A stretch of 64,000 bases of DNA from an uncultured Alistipes sp. (GTDB taxonomy: Bacteria; Bacteroidota; Bacteroidia; Bacteroidales; UBA932). The notes beneath the pieces were generated by a model that searched no databases, was not told the origin of the DNA, and saw nothing but the letters and a program-made list of their open reading frames with translations. A program made the translations under genes and the position numbers. Of this stretch, positions 1 through 8,828 are shown one piece after another. Where the stretch lies: NCBI GenBank assembly GCA_902388455.1, contig CABMPD010000013.1, forward strand, positions 15,765 through 79,764, written 5' to 3'. Positions within the stretch are counted from its first letter, which is position 1; the number at the start of each line of letters is the position of its first letter.

Positions 1-2143
1 CGTCGGGAGCGAAGCTTACGAACTTCTCTGCCTCTGTCCTGTCGTACTTGACATGTATCTCGCGGGCATCCACATATACTACCTCTCCGTCTCTGGCTGC
101 GACCACCTGGGTGCGGGAGTCGCGGGCTACCGCCCTCTCCAGACCGGTACCGACGATGGGGGCCTCGGGACGCACTACAGGCACGGCCTGGCGCATCATG
201 TTGGATCCCATGAGGGCGCGGTTGGCGTCGTCATGCTCGAGGAAAGGAATAAGGGATGCTGCGATGGATGCTATCTGGTTGGGGGCCACGTCCATGTAGT
301 GTACCTGATCCTTGGTCACTACCGGGAAGTCAGCTTCGTGACGGCAGCTGATGCGCTCGTCGAGGATGTCTCCTTCGTCGTCGAGGTGGATGTTGGCCTG
401 TGCGACCATCTTGTCCTCCTCTTCCTCGGCGCTCATATAGACGCATCCCTCGGGGGACATGTCCACCTTGCCGTTCTCTACCTTTCTATAAGGTGTCTCG
501 ATAAATCCGAGGTCATTTATCCTCGCATATACGCAGAGCGAGGAGATAAGGCCGATGTTGGGTCCCTCAGGTGTCTCGATGGGGCAGAGTCGGCCGTAGT
601 GGGTGTAGTGCACGTCGCGGACCTCGAAACCGGCGCGGTCCCTTGACAGACCTCCGGGACCGAGGGCTGACAGACGGCGCTTATTTGTCATCTCGGCCAG
701 AGGGTTGGTCTGGTCCATGAACTGGGACAGCTGGCTGGTTCCGAAGAAGGAGTTGATTACGGACGAGAGGGTCTTGGCGTTGATGAGGTCGGTGGGTACG
801 AATACCTCGTTGTCCCTCACGTTCATCCTTTCGCGGATGGTACGTGCCATACGGGTGAGGCCGACGCTGAACTGGTTGGCGAGCTGCTCGCCGACAGTCC
901 TGATGCGGCGGTTGCTCAGGTGGTCGATGTCATCAATGGCGGCTTTGTTGTTGATCAGCTGGATGAGATACTTGATGATCTCGATGATATCCTGTTTGGT
1001 CAGAACCCTGACATCGGACGGGGTGGTCAGGCCCAGCTTCCTGTTGAGACGATAGCGGCCCACCTCTCCGAGGTCGTAGCGCTTGTCGGAGAAGAAGAGC
1101 TTGTCGATAACGTCGCGGGCTGTGGCCTCGTCAGGCGGTTCTGAGTTGCGCAATTGCCTGTAGGTGTAGAAGACGGCCTCTTTCTCAGAGTTGCAGACGT
1201 CTTTCTGGAGGGTATTGAAAATGATCGTGTAGTCGCTCAGGTCCACGTCGTCCCTGTGGAGGAGGATGGTGCTGACTCCGGCGTCCACGATGTCGTCTAT
1301 GTTGTTCTCGTCGAGAATGGTCTCGCGGTCAACGACAATCTGGTTCCTCTCGATGTAGACTACCTCACCGGTGTCCTCGTCCACGAAGTCCTCGTTCCAT
1401 GTCTTGAGGACGCGGGCGGCGAGCTTGGAACCGATATTCTTCGTAAGTTCTTCCTTGGTGGCCTGCACCTCACGTGCAAGTCCGAAGATATCGAGGATGT
1501 CCTTGTCACCCTCGAATCCGATGGCCCTCAGCAGGGTCGTGACAGGGAGCTTCTTCTTCCTGTCGATGTAGGCGTACATGACATTGTTGATGTCGGTGGC
1601 GAACTCAATCCATGAGCCCTTGAACGGAATGATTCTGGCAGAATAGAGCTTCGTTCCGTTGGCGTGGATGCTCTGCCCGAAGAATACGCCGGGCGAGCGG
1701 TGGAGCTGCGATACGACGATGCGCTCCGAGCCGTTGATGACAAATGTTCCCCTTTCGGTCATGTACGGAATGGTGCCCAGATAAACGTCCTGGATCGAGG
1801 TGTCGAAATCCTCATGCTCGGGGTCCGTGCAGTAGAGCTTCAGCTTGGCCTTGAGGGGCACGCTGTAGGTCAGACCCATGTCCAGACATTCGTCGACACT
1901 GTAGCGGGGAGGGTCGATGAAATAGTCTACGAATTCGAGGACGAAGTTGTTTCTGGTGTCGGTGATGGGGAAAATCTCCTGGAATACTTTGAACAGTCCT
2001 TCATTACGGCGGTTTTCAGGTGTGGTATCCAGCTGGAAGAAGTCCTTGAAAGACTTCAGCTGTACCTCCAAGAAATCGGGGTATTCGAGAAGAGTCTTGG
2101 AAGATGCAAATGAAATACGTTGATTGTTAAGGTTTTGCGCCAT
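1..2143 (-). CDS. rpoB: RNA polymerase beta subunit, N-terminal part (cut by window edge)
   Basis: Beta subunit of DNA-dependent RNA polymerase, which forms much of the catalytic cleft. The gene runs off the left edge; 714 complete codons are visible of the roughly 1270 usual in Bacteroidota. The ATG at 2143 gives the start [16 protein letters not shown], typical of the group. The rifampicin pocket is readable: [15 protein letters not shown] is followed by [20 protein letters not shown] and then [13 protein letters not shown]. The residue matching E. coli His526 is Asn here (residue 487, codon 683-685), while Asp516 and Ser531 equivalents are kept. It is the last gene of the rplKAJL-rpoB series and lies 102 bp after rplL, with an attenuator-like hairpin in the gap. 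Identity is certain; only the C-terminal part is missing. Confidence 0.98.
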   Translation of the reverse strand, partial: MAQNLNNQRISFASSKTLLEYPDFLEVQLKSFKDFFQLDTTPENRRNEGLFKVFQEIFPITDTRNNFVLEFVDYFIDPPRYSVDECLDMGLTYSVPLKAKLKLYCTDPEHEDFDTSIQDVYLGTIPYMTERGTFVINGSERIVVSQLHRSPGVFFGQSIHANGTKLYSARIIPFKGSWIEFATDINNVMYAYIDRKKKLPVTTLLRAIGFEGDKDILDIFGLAREVQATKEELTKNIGSKLAARVLKTWNEDFVDEDTGEVVYIERNQIVVDRETILDENNIDDIVDAGVSTILLHRDDVDLSDYTIIFNTLQKDVCNSEKEAVFYTYRQLRNSEPPDEATARDVIDKLFFSDKRYDLGEVGRYRLNRKLGLTTPSDVRVLTKQDIIEIIKYLIQLINNKAAIDDIDHLSNRRIRTVGEQLANQFSVGLTRMARTIRERMNVRDNEVFVPTDLINAKTLSSVINSFFGTSQLSQFMDQTNPLAEMTNKRRLSALGPGGLSRDRAGFEVRDVHYTHYGRLCPIETPEGPNIGLISSLCVYARINDLGFIETPYRKVENGKVDMSPEGCVYMSAEEEEDKMVAQANIHLDDEGDILDERISCRHEADFPVVTKDQVHYMDVAPNQIASIAASLIPFLEHDDANRALMGSNMMRQAVPVVRPEAPIVGTGLERAVARDSRTQVVAARDGEVVYVDAREIHVKYDRTEAEKFVSFAPD

Positions 2144-2180
2144 TGTGTCCGGTTTTGTTGAAGATAAACTTGAAAAACGA

Positions 2181-2214
2181 CAAAAAGGTTTAGAGTCCTG
2201 GCGGACCCTAAACC
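2181..2214 (-). terminator. Terminator/attenuator hairpin between rplL and rpoB
   Basis: On the transcribed strand, arms GGTTTAGGGTCC and GGACTCTAAACC (12 bp with one G-U pair) enclose the loop GCCA and are followed at once by TTTTTG. This is the form of an intrinsic terminator, yet it lies between two genes that are co-transcribed in bacteria. Partial termination between rplL and rpoB is known in E. coli, so an attenuator setting the ribosomal protein to polymerase ratio is the likely role. Readthrough level cannot be judged from sequence. Confidence 0.8.
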
Positions 2215-2245
2215 TGAATTTTCCCGTCAGCGGGATGGAGTATGT

Positions 2246-2623
2246 TTATTTAACTTCAACTTCTCCGCCTGCTTCTTCGAGTTGTGCTTTTACCTGTTCA
2301 GCTTCAGCCTTGGATACTTTCTCCTTTACAGGAGCGGGAACCTTGTCAACGAGCTCCTTGGCCTCTTTCAGTCCGAGACCGGTGATCTCCTTAACGACCT
2401 TCACGATCTGGAGCTTGGCCTGGCCGGCTGAGGTGAGGATTACGTCGAACTGGGTCTGCTCAGCCTCAGCGGCTGCTCCGCCTGCTGCGGGAGCGGCTAC
2501 TGCTACTGCAGCGGCTGCTGCAGGCTCGATTCCGTACTCGTCCTTCAGTACCTGTGCGAGTTCTTGAACTTCTTTAACTGTGAGGTTTACTAACTCTTCC
2601 GCAAATTTCTTGATATCTGCCAT
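2246..2623 (-). CDS. rplL: 50S ribosomal protein L7/L12
   Basis: Stalk protein of the large ribosomal subunit; dimers bind L10 and recruit translation GTPases such as EF-Tu and EF-G. The 125 residues match the family length. The N-terminal dimerisation helix (residues 1-32) is followed by an Ala/Gly-rich hinge (about 35-52) and the globular C-terminal domain with [20 protein letters not shown] and [12 protein letters not shown], the factor-binding helix. It follows rplJ by 32 bp in the same operon and is followed by a terminator-like hairpin before rpoB. Identity is certain. Confidence 0.98.
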   Translation of the reverse strand: MADIKKFAEELVNLTVKEVQELAQVLKDEYGIEPAAAAAVAVAAPAAGGAAAEAEQTQFDVILTSAGQAKLQIVKVVKEITGLGLKEAKELVDKVPAPVKEKVSKAEAEQVKAQLEEAGGEVEVK

Positions 2624-2655
2624 GATTTCTAATTATTAAATTGTTTGTTTTATTT

Positions 2656-3180
2656 TTACTCTTTTTCCGATAAGGTCTTGACCAGTCCTGCGATCTTGCC
2701 GCCGGCAGAAGCCTGCAGAGCGGAGATGACGTTGCGTGCAGGAGACTGCAGCAGACCGATGATGTCACCGATGAGTTCTTCACGGGACTTGATGTTGACG
2801 AGAACCTCGAGGTTCTCAGCACCGACGTAGGCGCAATCCTGAACGTACGCTCCTTTCAGCACCGGCTTGCCCATTTTCTCACCGTATTCCTTGATGAGCT
2901 TGGCAGGGGTGTTGGGGGTAGTGGTGAACATGATGGCGGAAGAACCTTCCATTACAGGCTTCATGGCCTCTACGGCCTCGCCTTCCATCTTCTCGAGGGC
3001 TTTGATGAAGAGAGTGTTCTTAACGACCATCAGCTTCACGTCCTTCTCGAAGCAGGCCCTGCGGAGGGCTGTGGTATTTTCCGCGTTGAGTCCCGAGATG
3101 TCGGTAACATAGAAGTTGGGAGTCTCAGCAAGCTGAGCCGCAACCTGATCTATAATCTGTGCTTTTTCCTCTTTTCTCAT
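2656..3180 (-). CDS. rplJ: 50S ribosomal protein L10
   Basis: L10 anchors L7/L12 dimers to 23S rRNA at the base of the ribosomal stalk. The 174-residue product starts MRKEEKAQIIDQVAAQL and carries the L10 core with LRRACFEKDVKLMVVKNTLF near residues 38-57; its C-terminal helix would bind L12. Length is normal for Bacteroidota. It lies only 14 bp after rplA, so there is no room for the long L10 leader known ahead of rplJ in enterobacteria; any feedback control must use other sites. Identity is certain. Confidence 0.97.
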   Translation of the reverse strand: MRKEEKAQIIDQVAAQLAETPNFYVTDISGLNAENTTALRRACFEKDVKLMVVKNTLFIKALEKMEGEAVEAMKPVMEGSSAIMFTTTPNTPAKLIKEYGEKMGKPVLKGAYVQDCAYVGAENLEVLVNIKSREELIGDIIGLLQSPARNVISALQASAGGKIAGLVKTLSEKE

Positions 3181-3194
3181 GATACTCTGGTTGA

Positions 3195-3896
3195 TTATTC
3201 AGCTGCGCTGAAGGTTTTCGAATCTATGCATATACCGGGGCTCATAGTTGAAGAGATGAAGATGCTCTTCACGTATGTTCCTTTCAGGGACTGAGGTTTC
3301 AGTTTTACGATGGTGTTGAGGAGCTCGAGAGCGTTGGCTGCCAGCTGCTCGGCGTCGAAGGACACCTTGCCGATGGCTGCGTGAACGATACCGGTCTTGT
3401 CAACCTTGAAGTCGATCTTACCGGCCTTCACTTCCTTGACAGCCTTACCGATCTCCATGGTCACCGTACCTGTCTTGGGGTTGGGCATCAGGCCGCGGGG
3501 ACCGAGGATACGGCCCAGGGCACCTACCTTACCCATGACGGAGGGAGTACAGATGATCACGTCCACATCGGTCCAGCCGCCCTTGATCTTCTCGACGAAC
3601 TCGTCCAGACCTACGTAGTCGGCACCGGCCTCGCGGGCTTCGTTCTCCTTATCGGGGGTACACAATACGAGTACGCGGGTAACTTTACCGGTTCCGTGAG
3701 GAAGGGTCACAACGCCACGTACCATCTGGTTCGCCTTACGGGGGTCAACTCCGAGGCGGACAGCAAGGTCAACTGAGGCGTCGAACTTGGCGTAGTTACT
3801 TTCCTTCACCAGTTTGCATGCTTCCAGAAGCCTGTACTCTTTCCCGAAGTCCACTTTCGCTTCGGCTATTTTCTGGTTTTTAGTCAATTTACTCAT
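3195..3896 (-). CDS. rplA: 50S ribosomal protein L1
   Basis: L1 forms the mobile stalk near the ribosomal E site and helps release deacylated tRNA. The 233-residue product has the conserved [20 protein letters not shown] near residue 40 and the signature block [19 protein letters not shown], then [19 protein letters not shown]. Length is normal. It lies between rplK (9-bp gap) and rplJ (14-bp gap) in the standard rplKAJL order. In other bacteria L1 represses its own operon by binding the mRNA; whether that happens here cannot be told. Identity is certain. Confidence 0.98.
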   Translation of the reverse strand: MSKLTKNQKIAEAKVDFGKEYRLLEACKLVKESNYAKFDASVDLAVRLGVDPRKANQMVRGVVTLPHGTGKVTRVLVLCTPDKENEAREAGADYVGLDEFVEKIKGGWTDVDVIICTPSVMGKVGALGRILGPRGLMPNPKTGTVTMEIGKAVKEVKAGKIDFKVDKTGIVHAAIGKVSFDAEQLAANALELLNTIVKLKPQSLKGTYVKSIFISSTMSPGICIDSKTFSAAE

Positions 3897-3905
3897 AGCG
3901 TGCGA

Positions 3906-4352
3906 TTATTTTACGTCTTCAGGGAATGTTCCGGTAACTGATACACCCATGCTCCTGGCAGTTCCAGCCACCATCTTCATGGCGGACTTGAGGGTGAAAG
4001 CGTTCATGTCAGGCCTCTTGTCCTGAGCTATGGCTTTTACCTGCTCCCAAGTCAATGAGCCTACCTTGCTGCGGTTGGGCTCGGCTGAGCCTTTGGCAAT
4101 CTTGGCGGCCTCTTTGATCTGGACTGCTACAGGGGGCTGCTTAACTACAAATGTAAAGGATTTATCACTGTAAACGGTGATGATTACAGGGAGTACCTTT
4201 CCGGCCTTGTCCTGAGTACGGGCATTGAATTGTTTGCAGAAATCCATGATGTTCACGCCCTTCGAACCGAGAGCCGGTCCTACTGGAGGTGAGGGATTCG
4301 CGGCACCGCCTTTTATCTGCAATTTAATAAATGCGGCAATCTCTTTAGCCAT
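3906..4352 (-). CDS. rplK: 50S ribosomal protein L11
   Basis: L11 is part of the GTPase-associated centre of the large subunit. The 148-residue product shows the N-terminal signature [20 protein letters not shown] with [15 protein letters not shown], and a C-terminal rRNA-binding domain ending near [13 protein letters not shown]. Length is within the family range of 140-150. It lies 14 bp after nusG and 9 bp before rplA, as in most bacteria. Nothing unusual is seen. Confidence 0.98.
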   Translation of the reverse strand: MAKEIAAFIKLQIKGGAANPSPPVGPALGSKGVNIMDFCKQFNARTQDKAGKVLPVIITVYSDKSFTFVVKQPPVAVQIKEAAKIAKGSAEPNRSKVGSLTWEQVKAIAQDKRPDMNAFTLKSAMKMVAGTARSMGVSVTGTFPEDVK

Positions 4353-4366
4353 AATTAATACTTGAT

Positions 4367-4921
4367 TTATTCTTTAACTACTTGAACAAAATTCAGTTCC
4401 AGAAGAGTCTTGCGTCCGAAAATCTTGACCATCACCTTGAGTTTCTTCTTGTCCTGAAGAATCTCCTCGATCGTGCCGTCGAAGCCGTTGAAAGGACCAT
4501 CGGTGATCTTCACAGCCTCTCCGACGATAAACGGGGTGATGTTCTCCTCATCCTGCTCGAGCTGCTCGTCCACTATACCTAGTATCCTGTTGATCTCGGA
4601 GGGTCTGAGGGGTATGGGCTCTTTGTCCTTGCCCTGTCTCTCCGTGAGGAAGCCGGATACGTGGGGTACGTTGCGGATGATGTGCTGCAGCTCGCCTGTC
4701 AGATGGGCCTCGATGAGAACGTAGCCGGGAAAGAAGATACTTTCCTTGCTGACCTTCTTACCGTTGCGCACCTGATAGATCTTCTCGGTGGGAATGAGAA
4801 TCTGGGAAACGTAGTCATTGAGACCGAGTGCTCTTATCTCGCTCTCAATATACTCTTTGGCCTTTTTCTCCTTACCCCCGGCGCATCGGATGACGTACCA
4901 TTTCTTCTCAAGCTCAGCCAT
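4367..4921 (-). CDS. nusG: Transcription termination/antitermination factor NusG
   Basis: General elongation factor that binds RNA polymerase through its N-terminal NGN domain and couples it to Rho or the ribosome through a C-terminal KOW domain. The 184-residue product begins [37 protein letters not shown] marks the NGN core and [20 protein letters not shown] begins the KOW domain at about residue 130. It sits 4 bp from secE and 14 bp from rplK, the conserved secE-nusG-rplK order. A second NusG-family gene, of the specialised UpxY type, is at 47716-48240. Confidence 0.98.
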   Translation of the reverse strand: MAELEKKWYVIRCAGGKEKKAKEYIESEIRALGLNDYVSQILIPTEKIYQVRNGKKVSKESIFFPGYVLIEAHLTGELQHIIRNVPHVSGFLTERQGKDKEPIPLRPSEINRILGIVDEQLEQDEENITPFIVGEAVKITDGPFNGFDGTIEEILQDKKKLKVMVKIFGRKTLLELNFVQVVKE

Positions 4922-4925
4922 CGCC

Positions 4926-5120
4926 TTAGTATAATAAGTTATAGATCGTGGTCACCAGATGTCTGAACACGAAATCCATCAGAAATATTATAGCCGCGAG
5001 GATGACCGAAGCCACCATCACGACGATTGCCGAACTCTGAAGTTGGTTCCAAGACGGCCAGCTGACTTTTTGGGTCAGTTCTTTGTACGACTCTTTAAAG
5101 TAAACTGCTATTCTGCTCAT
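4926..5120 (-). CDS. secE: Preprotein translocase subunit SecE
   Basis: Small inner-membrane subunit that clamps SecY in the Sec translocon. The 64-residue product has the short single-span form usual outside enterobacteria: an amphipathic stretch YFKESYKELTQKVSWPSW (residues 7-24) and one membrane segment from about residue 30 to 50. It lies between tRNA-Trp and nusG with 4 bp before nusG. The short length is normal for this phylum. Confidence 0.95.
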   Translation of the reverse strand: MSRIAVYFKESYKELTQKVSWPSWNQLQSSAIVVMVASVILAAIIFLMDFVFRHLVTTIYNLLY

Positions 5121-5203
5121 TTTTTAATGTTTGTCGGCTTTTGGCCGGAAGCTTGCCTGGAGCCGTCGTTAAAATGCCGGGCCCGTAACTGCCCGGTATC
5201 TTG

Positions 5204-5274
5204 CAGGGACAGAGCGATTCGAACGCCCATCAACGGTTTTGGAGACCGCTATTCTACCCTTGAACTATGTCCCT
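5204..5274 (-). tRNA. trpT: tRNA-Trp (anticodon CCA)
   Basis: A full cloverleaf is readable on the minus strand. The acceptor pairs AGGGACA with TGTCCCT, the D arm is followed by an anticodon loop CTCCAAA holding CCA, and the T loop is TTCGAAT. The discriminator is G and no CCA tail is encoded. It lies between tuf and secE, its usual place in Bacteroidota. Confidence 0.96.
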
Positions 5275-5276
5275 TT

Positions 5277-5303
5277 AAAAAGGGGGCCGATCAGTAGGCC
5301 CCC
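5277..5303 (-). terminator. Intrinsic-terminator-like hairpin after tuf
   Basis: On the transcribed strand GGGGGCC and GGCCCCC form a 7-bp all-GC stem around the loop TACTGATC, followed by TTTTTAAA. It sits 30 bp past the tuf stop and ends 3 bp before the first base of tRNA-Trp. It probably ends or attenuates tuf transcripts, leaving tRNA-Trp, secE and the ribosomal genes to readthrough or an unseen promoter. Confidence 0.82.
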
Positions 5304-5333
5304 CCATGTATTGTGTAATCTCTTGAGAGATGA

Positions 5334-6521
5334 TTACTCGAGGATGTCGGTAACCTGGCCTGAGCCGACGGTACGGCCGCCCTCACGGATGGCGAAGCGG
5401 AGACCTGCGTTGATAGCTACAGGGTAGATGAGCTCTACGGTGATCTCTACGTTGTCGCCGGGCATTACCATCTCGGTTCCCTCAGGGAGCATAATCTCTC
5501 CGGTGATGTCGAGGGTACGGATGAAGAACTGAGGACGATAGTGGTTGTGGAAAGGAGTGTGACGGCCACCCTCATCTTTCTTCAGCACGTAGATAGCGGC
5601 TTTGAATTTCTTGTGAGGAGTGATGGTACCGGGATGAGCGATAACCTGACCTCTCTTGATCTCCTTCTTGTCGATACCGCGGAGGAGCAGACCTACGTTG
5701 TCTCCAGCCTCACCCTCGTCGAGAATCTTGCGGAACATCTCGACACCGGTAACAACTGACTTCTTGGGCTCCTCGCCGAGGCCGATGATCTGAACCTCGT
5801 CGCCGACCTTAACGATACCGGTCTCGATACGTCCGGTAGCAACGGTACCACGGCCGGTGATGGAGAAGATGTCCTCGATAGGCATCAGGAAAGGCTTCTC
5901 GTTGTCACGTACAGGCAGGGGAATGTACTCGTCTACTGCGTTCATCAGCTCCATAACCTTCTCAACCCACTTGGGCTCGCCGTTGAGGGCGCCGAGAGCG
6001 GAACCTGCGATAACGGGAGCGTTGTCGCCGTCGAAGCCGTAGAAGCTGAGCAGCTCACGAACCTCCATCTCAACGAGCTCAATCATCTCGGGATCGTCAA
6101 CGATATCAACTTTGTTCAGGAACACAACGATTCTGGGCACGTTCACCTGACGGGCGAGCAGGATGTGCTCACGGGTCTGGGGCATAGGACCGTCGGTAGC
6201 GGCTACTACGAGGATAGCACCATCCATCTGAGCGGCACCGGTAACCATGTTCTTCACATAGTCGGCGTGGCCCGGGCAGTCTACGTGTGCGTAGTGACGG
6301 GTCTCAGTCTGATACTCGATATGGGCGGTATTGATGGTGATACCACGCTCCTTCTCCTCGGGAGCGTTGTCGATGGAGTCGAATGAGCGGACCTCGGAGA
6401 GTCCCTTCTCAGCCAGAACCTTGGTGATGGCTGCGGTCAGAGTAGTTTTACCGTGGTCAACATGGCCGATAGTACCTATGTTTACGTGCGGCTTGTCCCT
6501 TTTGAAAGTTTCTTTTGCCAT
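5334..6521 (-). CDS. tuf: Elongation factor Tu
   Basis: GTPase that delivers aminoacyl-tRNA to the ribosomal A site. The 395-residue product has the P-loop GHVDHGKT (residues 19-26), the switch region [28 protein letters not shown] and the guanine-specificity NKVD, followed by the two beta-barrel domains ending [15 protein letters not shown]. Length is normal. Four tRNA genes lie directly upstream on the same strand and share its promoter at 6923-6953; a hairpin follows the stop. Identity is certain. Confidence 0.99.
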   Translation of the reverse strand: MAKETFKRDKPHVNIGTIGHVDHGKTTLTAAITKVLAEKGLSEVRSFDSIDNAPEEKERGITINTAHIEYQTETRHYAHVDCPGHADYVKNMVTGAAQMDGAILVVAATDGPMPQTREHILLARQVNVPRIVVFLNKVDIVDDPEMIELVEMEVRELLSFYGFDGDNAPVIAGSALGALNGEPKWVEKVMELMNAVDEYIPLPVRDNEKPFLMPIEDIFSITGRGTVATGRIETGIVKVGDEVQIIGLGEEPKKSVVTGVEMFRKILDEGEAGDNVGLLLRGIDKKEIKRGQVIAHPGTITPHKKFKAAIYVLKKDEGGRHTPFHNHYRPQFFIRTLDITGEIMLPEGTEMVMPGDNVEITVELIYPVAINAGLRFAIREGGRTVGSGQVTDILE

Positions 6522-6549
6522 AATGTCTGATTTTATGTAATTAAAATTG

Positions 6550-6621
6550 AGCCGGTGATGAGATTTGAACTCATGACCTCTTCCTTACCAAGGAAGCGCT
6601 CTACCCCTGAGCTACACTGGC
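6550..6621 (-). tRNA. tRNA-Thr (anticodon GGT)
   Basis: The cloverleaf reads with D stem GCTC/GAGC, an anticodon loop containing GGT between CTTCC and GGAAG, and T stem ATGAG/CTCAT around TTCAAAT. The acceptor arms are GCCAGTG and CACCGGC, which leaves an A4:C69 mismatch where a G-C or A-U pair is expected. Discriminator is T; CCA is not encoded. It is the last tRNA before tuf. Confidence 0.93.
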
Positions 6622-6630
6622 TTTTAATGG

Positions 6631-6703
6631 AGCGGAAGACGAGGTTCGAACCCGCGACCCTCAGCTTGGAAGGCTGATGCTCTACCAACTGAGCTACTTC
6701 CGC
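6631..6703 (-). tRNA. tRNA-Gly (anticodon TCC)
   Basis: Acceptor GCGGAAG pairs fully with CTTCCGC. The D arm is GCTCAGTTGGTAGAGC and the anticodon loop CTTCCAA holds TCC for glycine codons GGA/GGG. The T loop is TTCGAAC. Discriminator is T and no CCA is encoded. It lies 9 bp from tRNA-Thr(GGT) in the tRNA-tuf operon. Confidence 0.96.
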
Positions 6704-6710
6704 TTATGTG

Positions 6711-6793
6711 TGGGGAGAGAAGGATTCGAACCTCCGAAGGCGTGCGCCAGCAGATTTACAGTCTGCCCCAGTTGGCCACTTTGGTATCTCCCC
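6711..6793 (-). tRNA. tRNA-Tyr (anticodon GTA)
   Basis: At 83 nt it has the long variable arm typical of bacterial tRNA-Tyr. Acceptor GGGGAGA pairs with TCTCCCC, the anticodon loop CTGTAAA holds GTA, and the T loop is TTCGAAT. Discriminator A is encoded without CCA. Confidence 0.96.
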
Positions 6794-6828
6794 GATAGTA
6801 TGTTGAGTTACTATATTCAATGAACTTG

Positions 6829-6902
6829 AGCCGATAGAGGGATTCGAACCCACGACCCGCTGATTACAAATCAGCTGCTCTGGCCAACTGAGCTATATCG
6901 GC
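6829..6902 (-). tRNA. tRNA-Thr (anticodon TGT)
   Basis: Acceptor GCCGATA pairs with the 3' strand TATCGGC. The D arm is GCTCAGTTGGCCAGAGC, the anticodon loop TTTGTAA holds TGT (reads ACA/ACG), and the T loop is TTCGAAT. It is the first gene of the tRNA-tuf transcript, about 20 nt downstream of the promoter. Confidence 0.96.
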
Positions 6903-6922
6903 AGCGCTTATTTTTGGGACTG

Positions 6923-6953
6923 CAAAGATATATCATTTATTAAAATATCCAAA
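6923..6953 (-). promoter_or_regulatory. Bacteroidota-type promoter for the tRNA-tuf operon
   Basis: On the minus strand TTTG (6950-6953) is separated by 19 nt from TATCTTTG (6923-6930), matching the phylum's -33/-7 consensus TTTG and TAnnTTTG. It lies 20 bp before tRNA-Thr(TGT) and is placed to drive the tRNAs and tuf. Confidence 0.85.
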
Positions 6954-6959
6954 ACAATT

Positions 6960-8825
6960 TTAAAAATAATTGCAGATTGTTTTGAAAATATTTTCCGTGT
7001 CATACCCACATTCTGCCCTTAACTCCTTGATAGTCCCTTGCTCCACGAATTTGTCGGGGACTCCGAGGCCAATGACTTTTATCCCCGGATGCCGCTCCGC
7101 GATCCAGGAGGCCACGGCATCGTGCAGTCCTCCGGCGGTCATTCCGTCCTCGACGGTGATGACGGTGCCGGCCTTGGCGCAGACCTCCTCCAGGATGTCC
7201 GTGTCCAGCGGCTTGAGGAAACGCATGTCGTAGTGGAGCGCTTCCCTGCCCGTCTCCGCGGCTCTGCTGACGGCTTCCGCGGCCCTGTTGCCTATGGGGC
7301 CGATGGAGAGCACCGCCACGTCCTTCCCGGGGTGGAGGAGACGGCCGCGGCCCAGGGGGACGGTCCTGAACTCCGCTCCGCGCCATGAGACTCCCTCGCC
7401 GTTTCCACGGGGATACCTTATTATAATAGGACCCTGGAATGAGGGGAGGGCGGCGGTGTACATGAGGTTGCGCAGCTCCAGCTCGTCTAGGGGGGAGGCG
7501 ATGACCAGGTTCGGGACGGGGCGGAAGGCGGCCAGGTCAAATACGCCCTGGTGCGTGGCTCCGTCCTCTCCAACCAGACCGGCGCGGTCCAGACAGAGGA
7601 TGACCTTCAGTTTCTGGAGGGCGACGTCGTGGATGACATTGTCGTAGGCCCTCTGCATGAAGGAGGAGTAGATGTTGCAGAAGGGGAGGTAGCCCGCGGC
7701 GGCCAGACCGGCGGAGAATGTGACGGCGTGCTGCTCGGCTATGCCGACGTCGAAGGTCCGTTCGGGTATTTCCCTCATCATGATGTTCATGCCGCAGCCG
7801 GAGGCCATGGCGGGGGTGACGGCGACGATCTTCTCATCGGCCCGGGCGAGCTCGAGGAGGGTCTCTCCGAATACGTCCTGGTAGCGGGCGGCGGCGGGTT
7901 CCGCGGGGATGTTGCGCTTGCCGGTGACGGGGTCGAAGGTGCCGGGGGCGTGCCATACGGTCTGGTCCTCCTCGGCGGGACGGTATCCCTTGCCCTTTTT
8001 GGTGATGACGTGCAGGAGCTTGGGGCCCTTGATGTTGCGCAGGGAGGCGAGGGTGGTGGTCAGCTGGCCGATGTCGTGGCCGTCGATGGCTCCGAAGTAC
8101 CTGAATCCCAGTGATTCGAAGAGGGAACCGCTGCGGAACAGGGCCATCTTCGTGCTGAACATGAACTTCTGGACTGAGCGGCGCAGGCGGGTGGAGCCTA
8201 TGGTGTCCCAGACGTGGTTCTTTATGCGGTTGTAGGTCTCGGAGGTGGAAATCTTGAGCAGGTAGTCGTGCATGCCTCCGCGGCCGTGGTCTATGGAGAT
8301 GTGGTTGTCGTTGAGTATGACCAGGATGTCGGTCTTCATGGCACCGGCGTTGTTGAGGCCCTCGAAGGCCAGTCCGCCGGTCATGGCTCCGTCTCCGATG
8401 ACAGCCACTATCTTCTCACCGCTGCCGGAGAGCCTGGCTGCCGTGGCCATGCCGAGGGCTGCGCTGACAGAAGTGGACGAGTGTCCTACGCCGAAGGAGT
8501 CGAAGATGCTCTCGGACATTTTCGGAAATCCGCTTATGCCGCCGTAGGTCCGGTTGGTGCGGAACTGCTCCCGGCGGCCGGTGATGATCTTGTGGGCGTA
8601 GGCCTGGTGCCCCACGTCCCAGACGATCTTGTCAGTAGGGGTGTTGTAGGTGTAGTGCAGGGCAACGGCCAGTTCGACCGCACCGAGACTCGAGCCCAGA
8701 TGGCCCGGGTTCGTGGCGCAGCATCCGATCATGTACTGCCGTATCTCGCTGCAGAGGGTCTCCAGCTGCTTGACAGAAAAGCCCCGGATATCCTCGGGGC
8801 TGTTGACTTTCTCCAGCAGGGACAT
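6960..8825 (-). CDS. dxs: 1-deoxy-D-xylulose-5-phosphate synthase
   Basis: Thiamine-diphosphate enzyme that condenses pyruvate and glyceraldehyde 3-phosphate to DXP, the first step of the MEP isoprenoid pathway and a source for thiamine and pyridoxal synthesis. The 621 residues fit the family. GHLGSSLG (41-48, with His42) and GDGAMTGG (144-151) bind ThDP and metal; the pyrimidine domain carries DRAGLVGEDGATHQGVFD and the C-terminal transketolase domain follows. Its start lies 3 bp after the purA stop, so it is probably expressed as ssb-purA-dxs. The 134-bp stretch beyond its stop holds the tRNA operon promoter. Confidence 0.98.
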   Translation of the reverse strand: MSLLEKVNSPEDIRGFSVKQLETLCSEIRQYMIGCCATNPGHLGSSLGAVELAVALHYTYNTPTDKIVWDVGHQAYAHKIITGRREQFRTNRTYGGISGFPKMSESIFDSFGVGHSSTSVSAALGMATAARLSGSGEKIVAVIGDGAMTGGLAFEGLNNAGAMKTDILVILNDNHISIDHGRGGMHDYLLKISTSETYNRIKNHVWDTIGSTRLRRSVQKFMFSTKMALFRSGSLFESLGFRYFGAIDGHDIGQLTTTLASLRNIKGPKLLHVITKKGKGYRPAEEDQTVWHAPGTFDPVTGKRNIPAEPAAARYQDVFGETLLELARADEKIVAVTPAMASGCGMNIMMREIPERTFDVGIAEQHAVTFSAGLAAAGYLPFCNIYSSFMQRAYDNVIHDVALQKLKVILCLDRAGLVGEDGATHQGVFDLAAFRPVPNLVIASPLDELELRNLMYTAALPSFQGPIIIRYPRGNGEGVSWRGAEFRTVPLGRGRLLHPGKDVAVLSIGPIGNRAAEAVSRAAETGREALHYDMRFLKPLDTDILEEVCAKAGTVITVEDGMTAGGLHDAVASWIAERHPGIKVIGLGVPDKFVEQGTIKELRAECGYDTENIFKTICNYF

Positions 8826-8828
8826 GGC

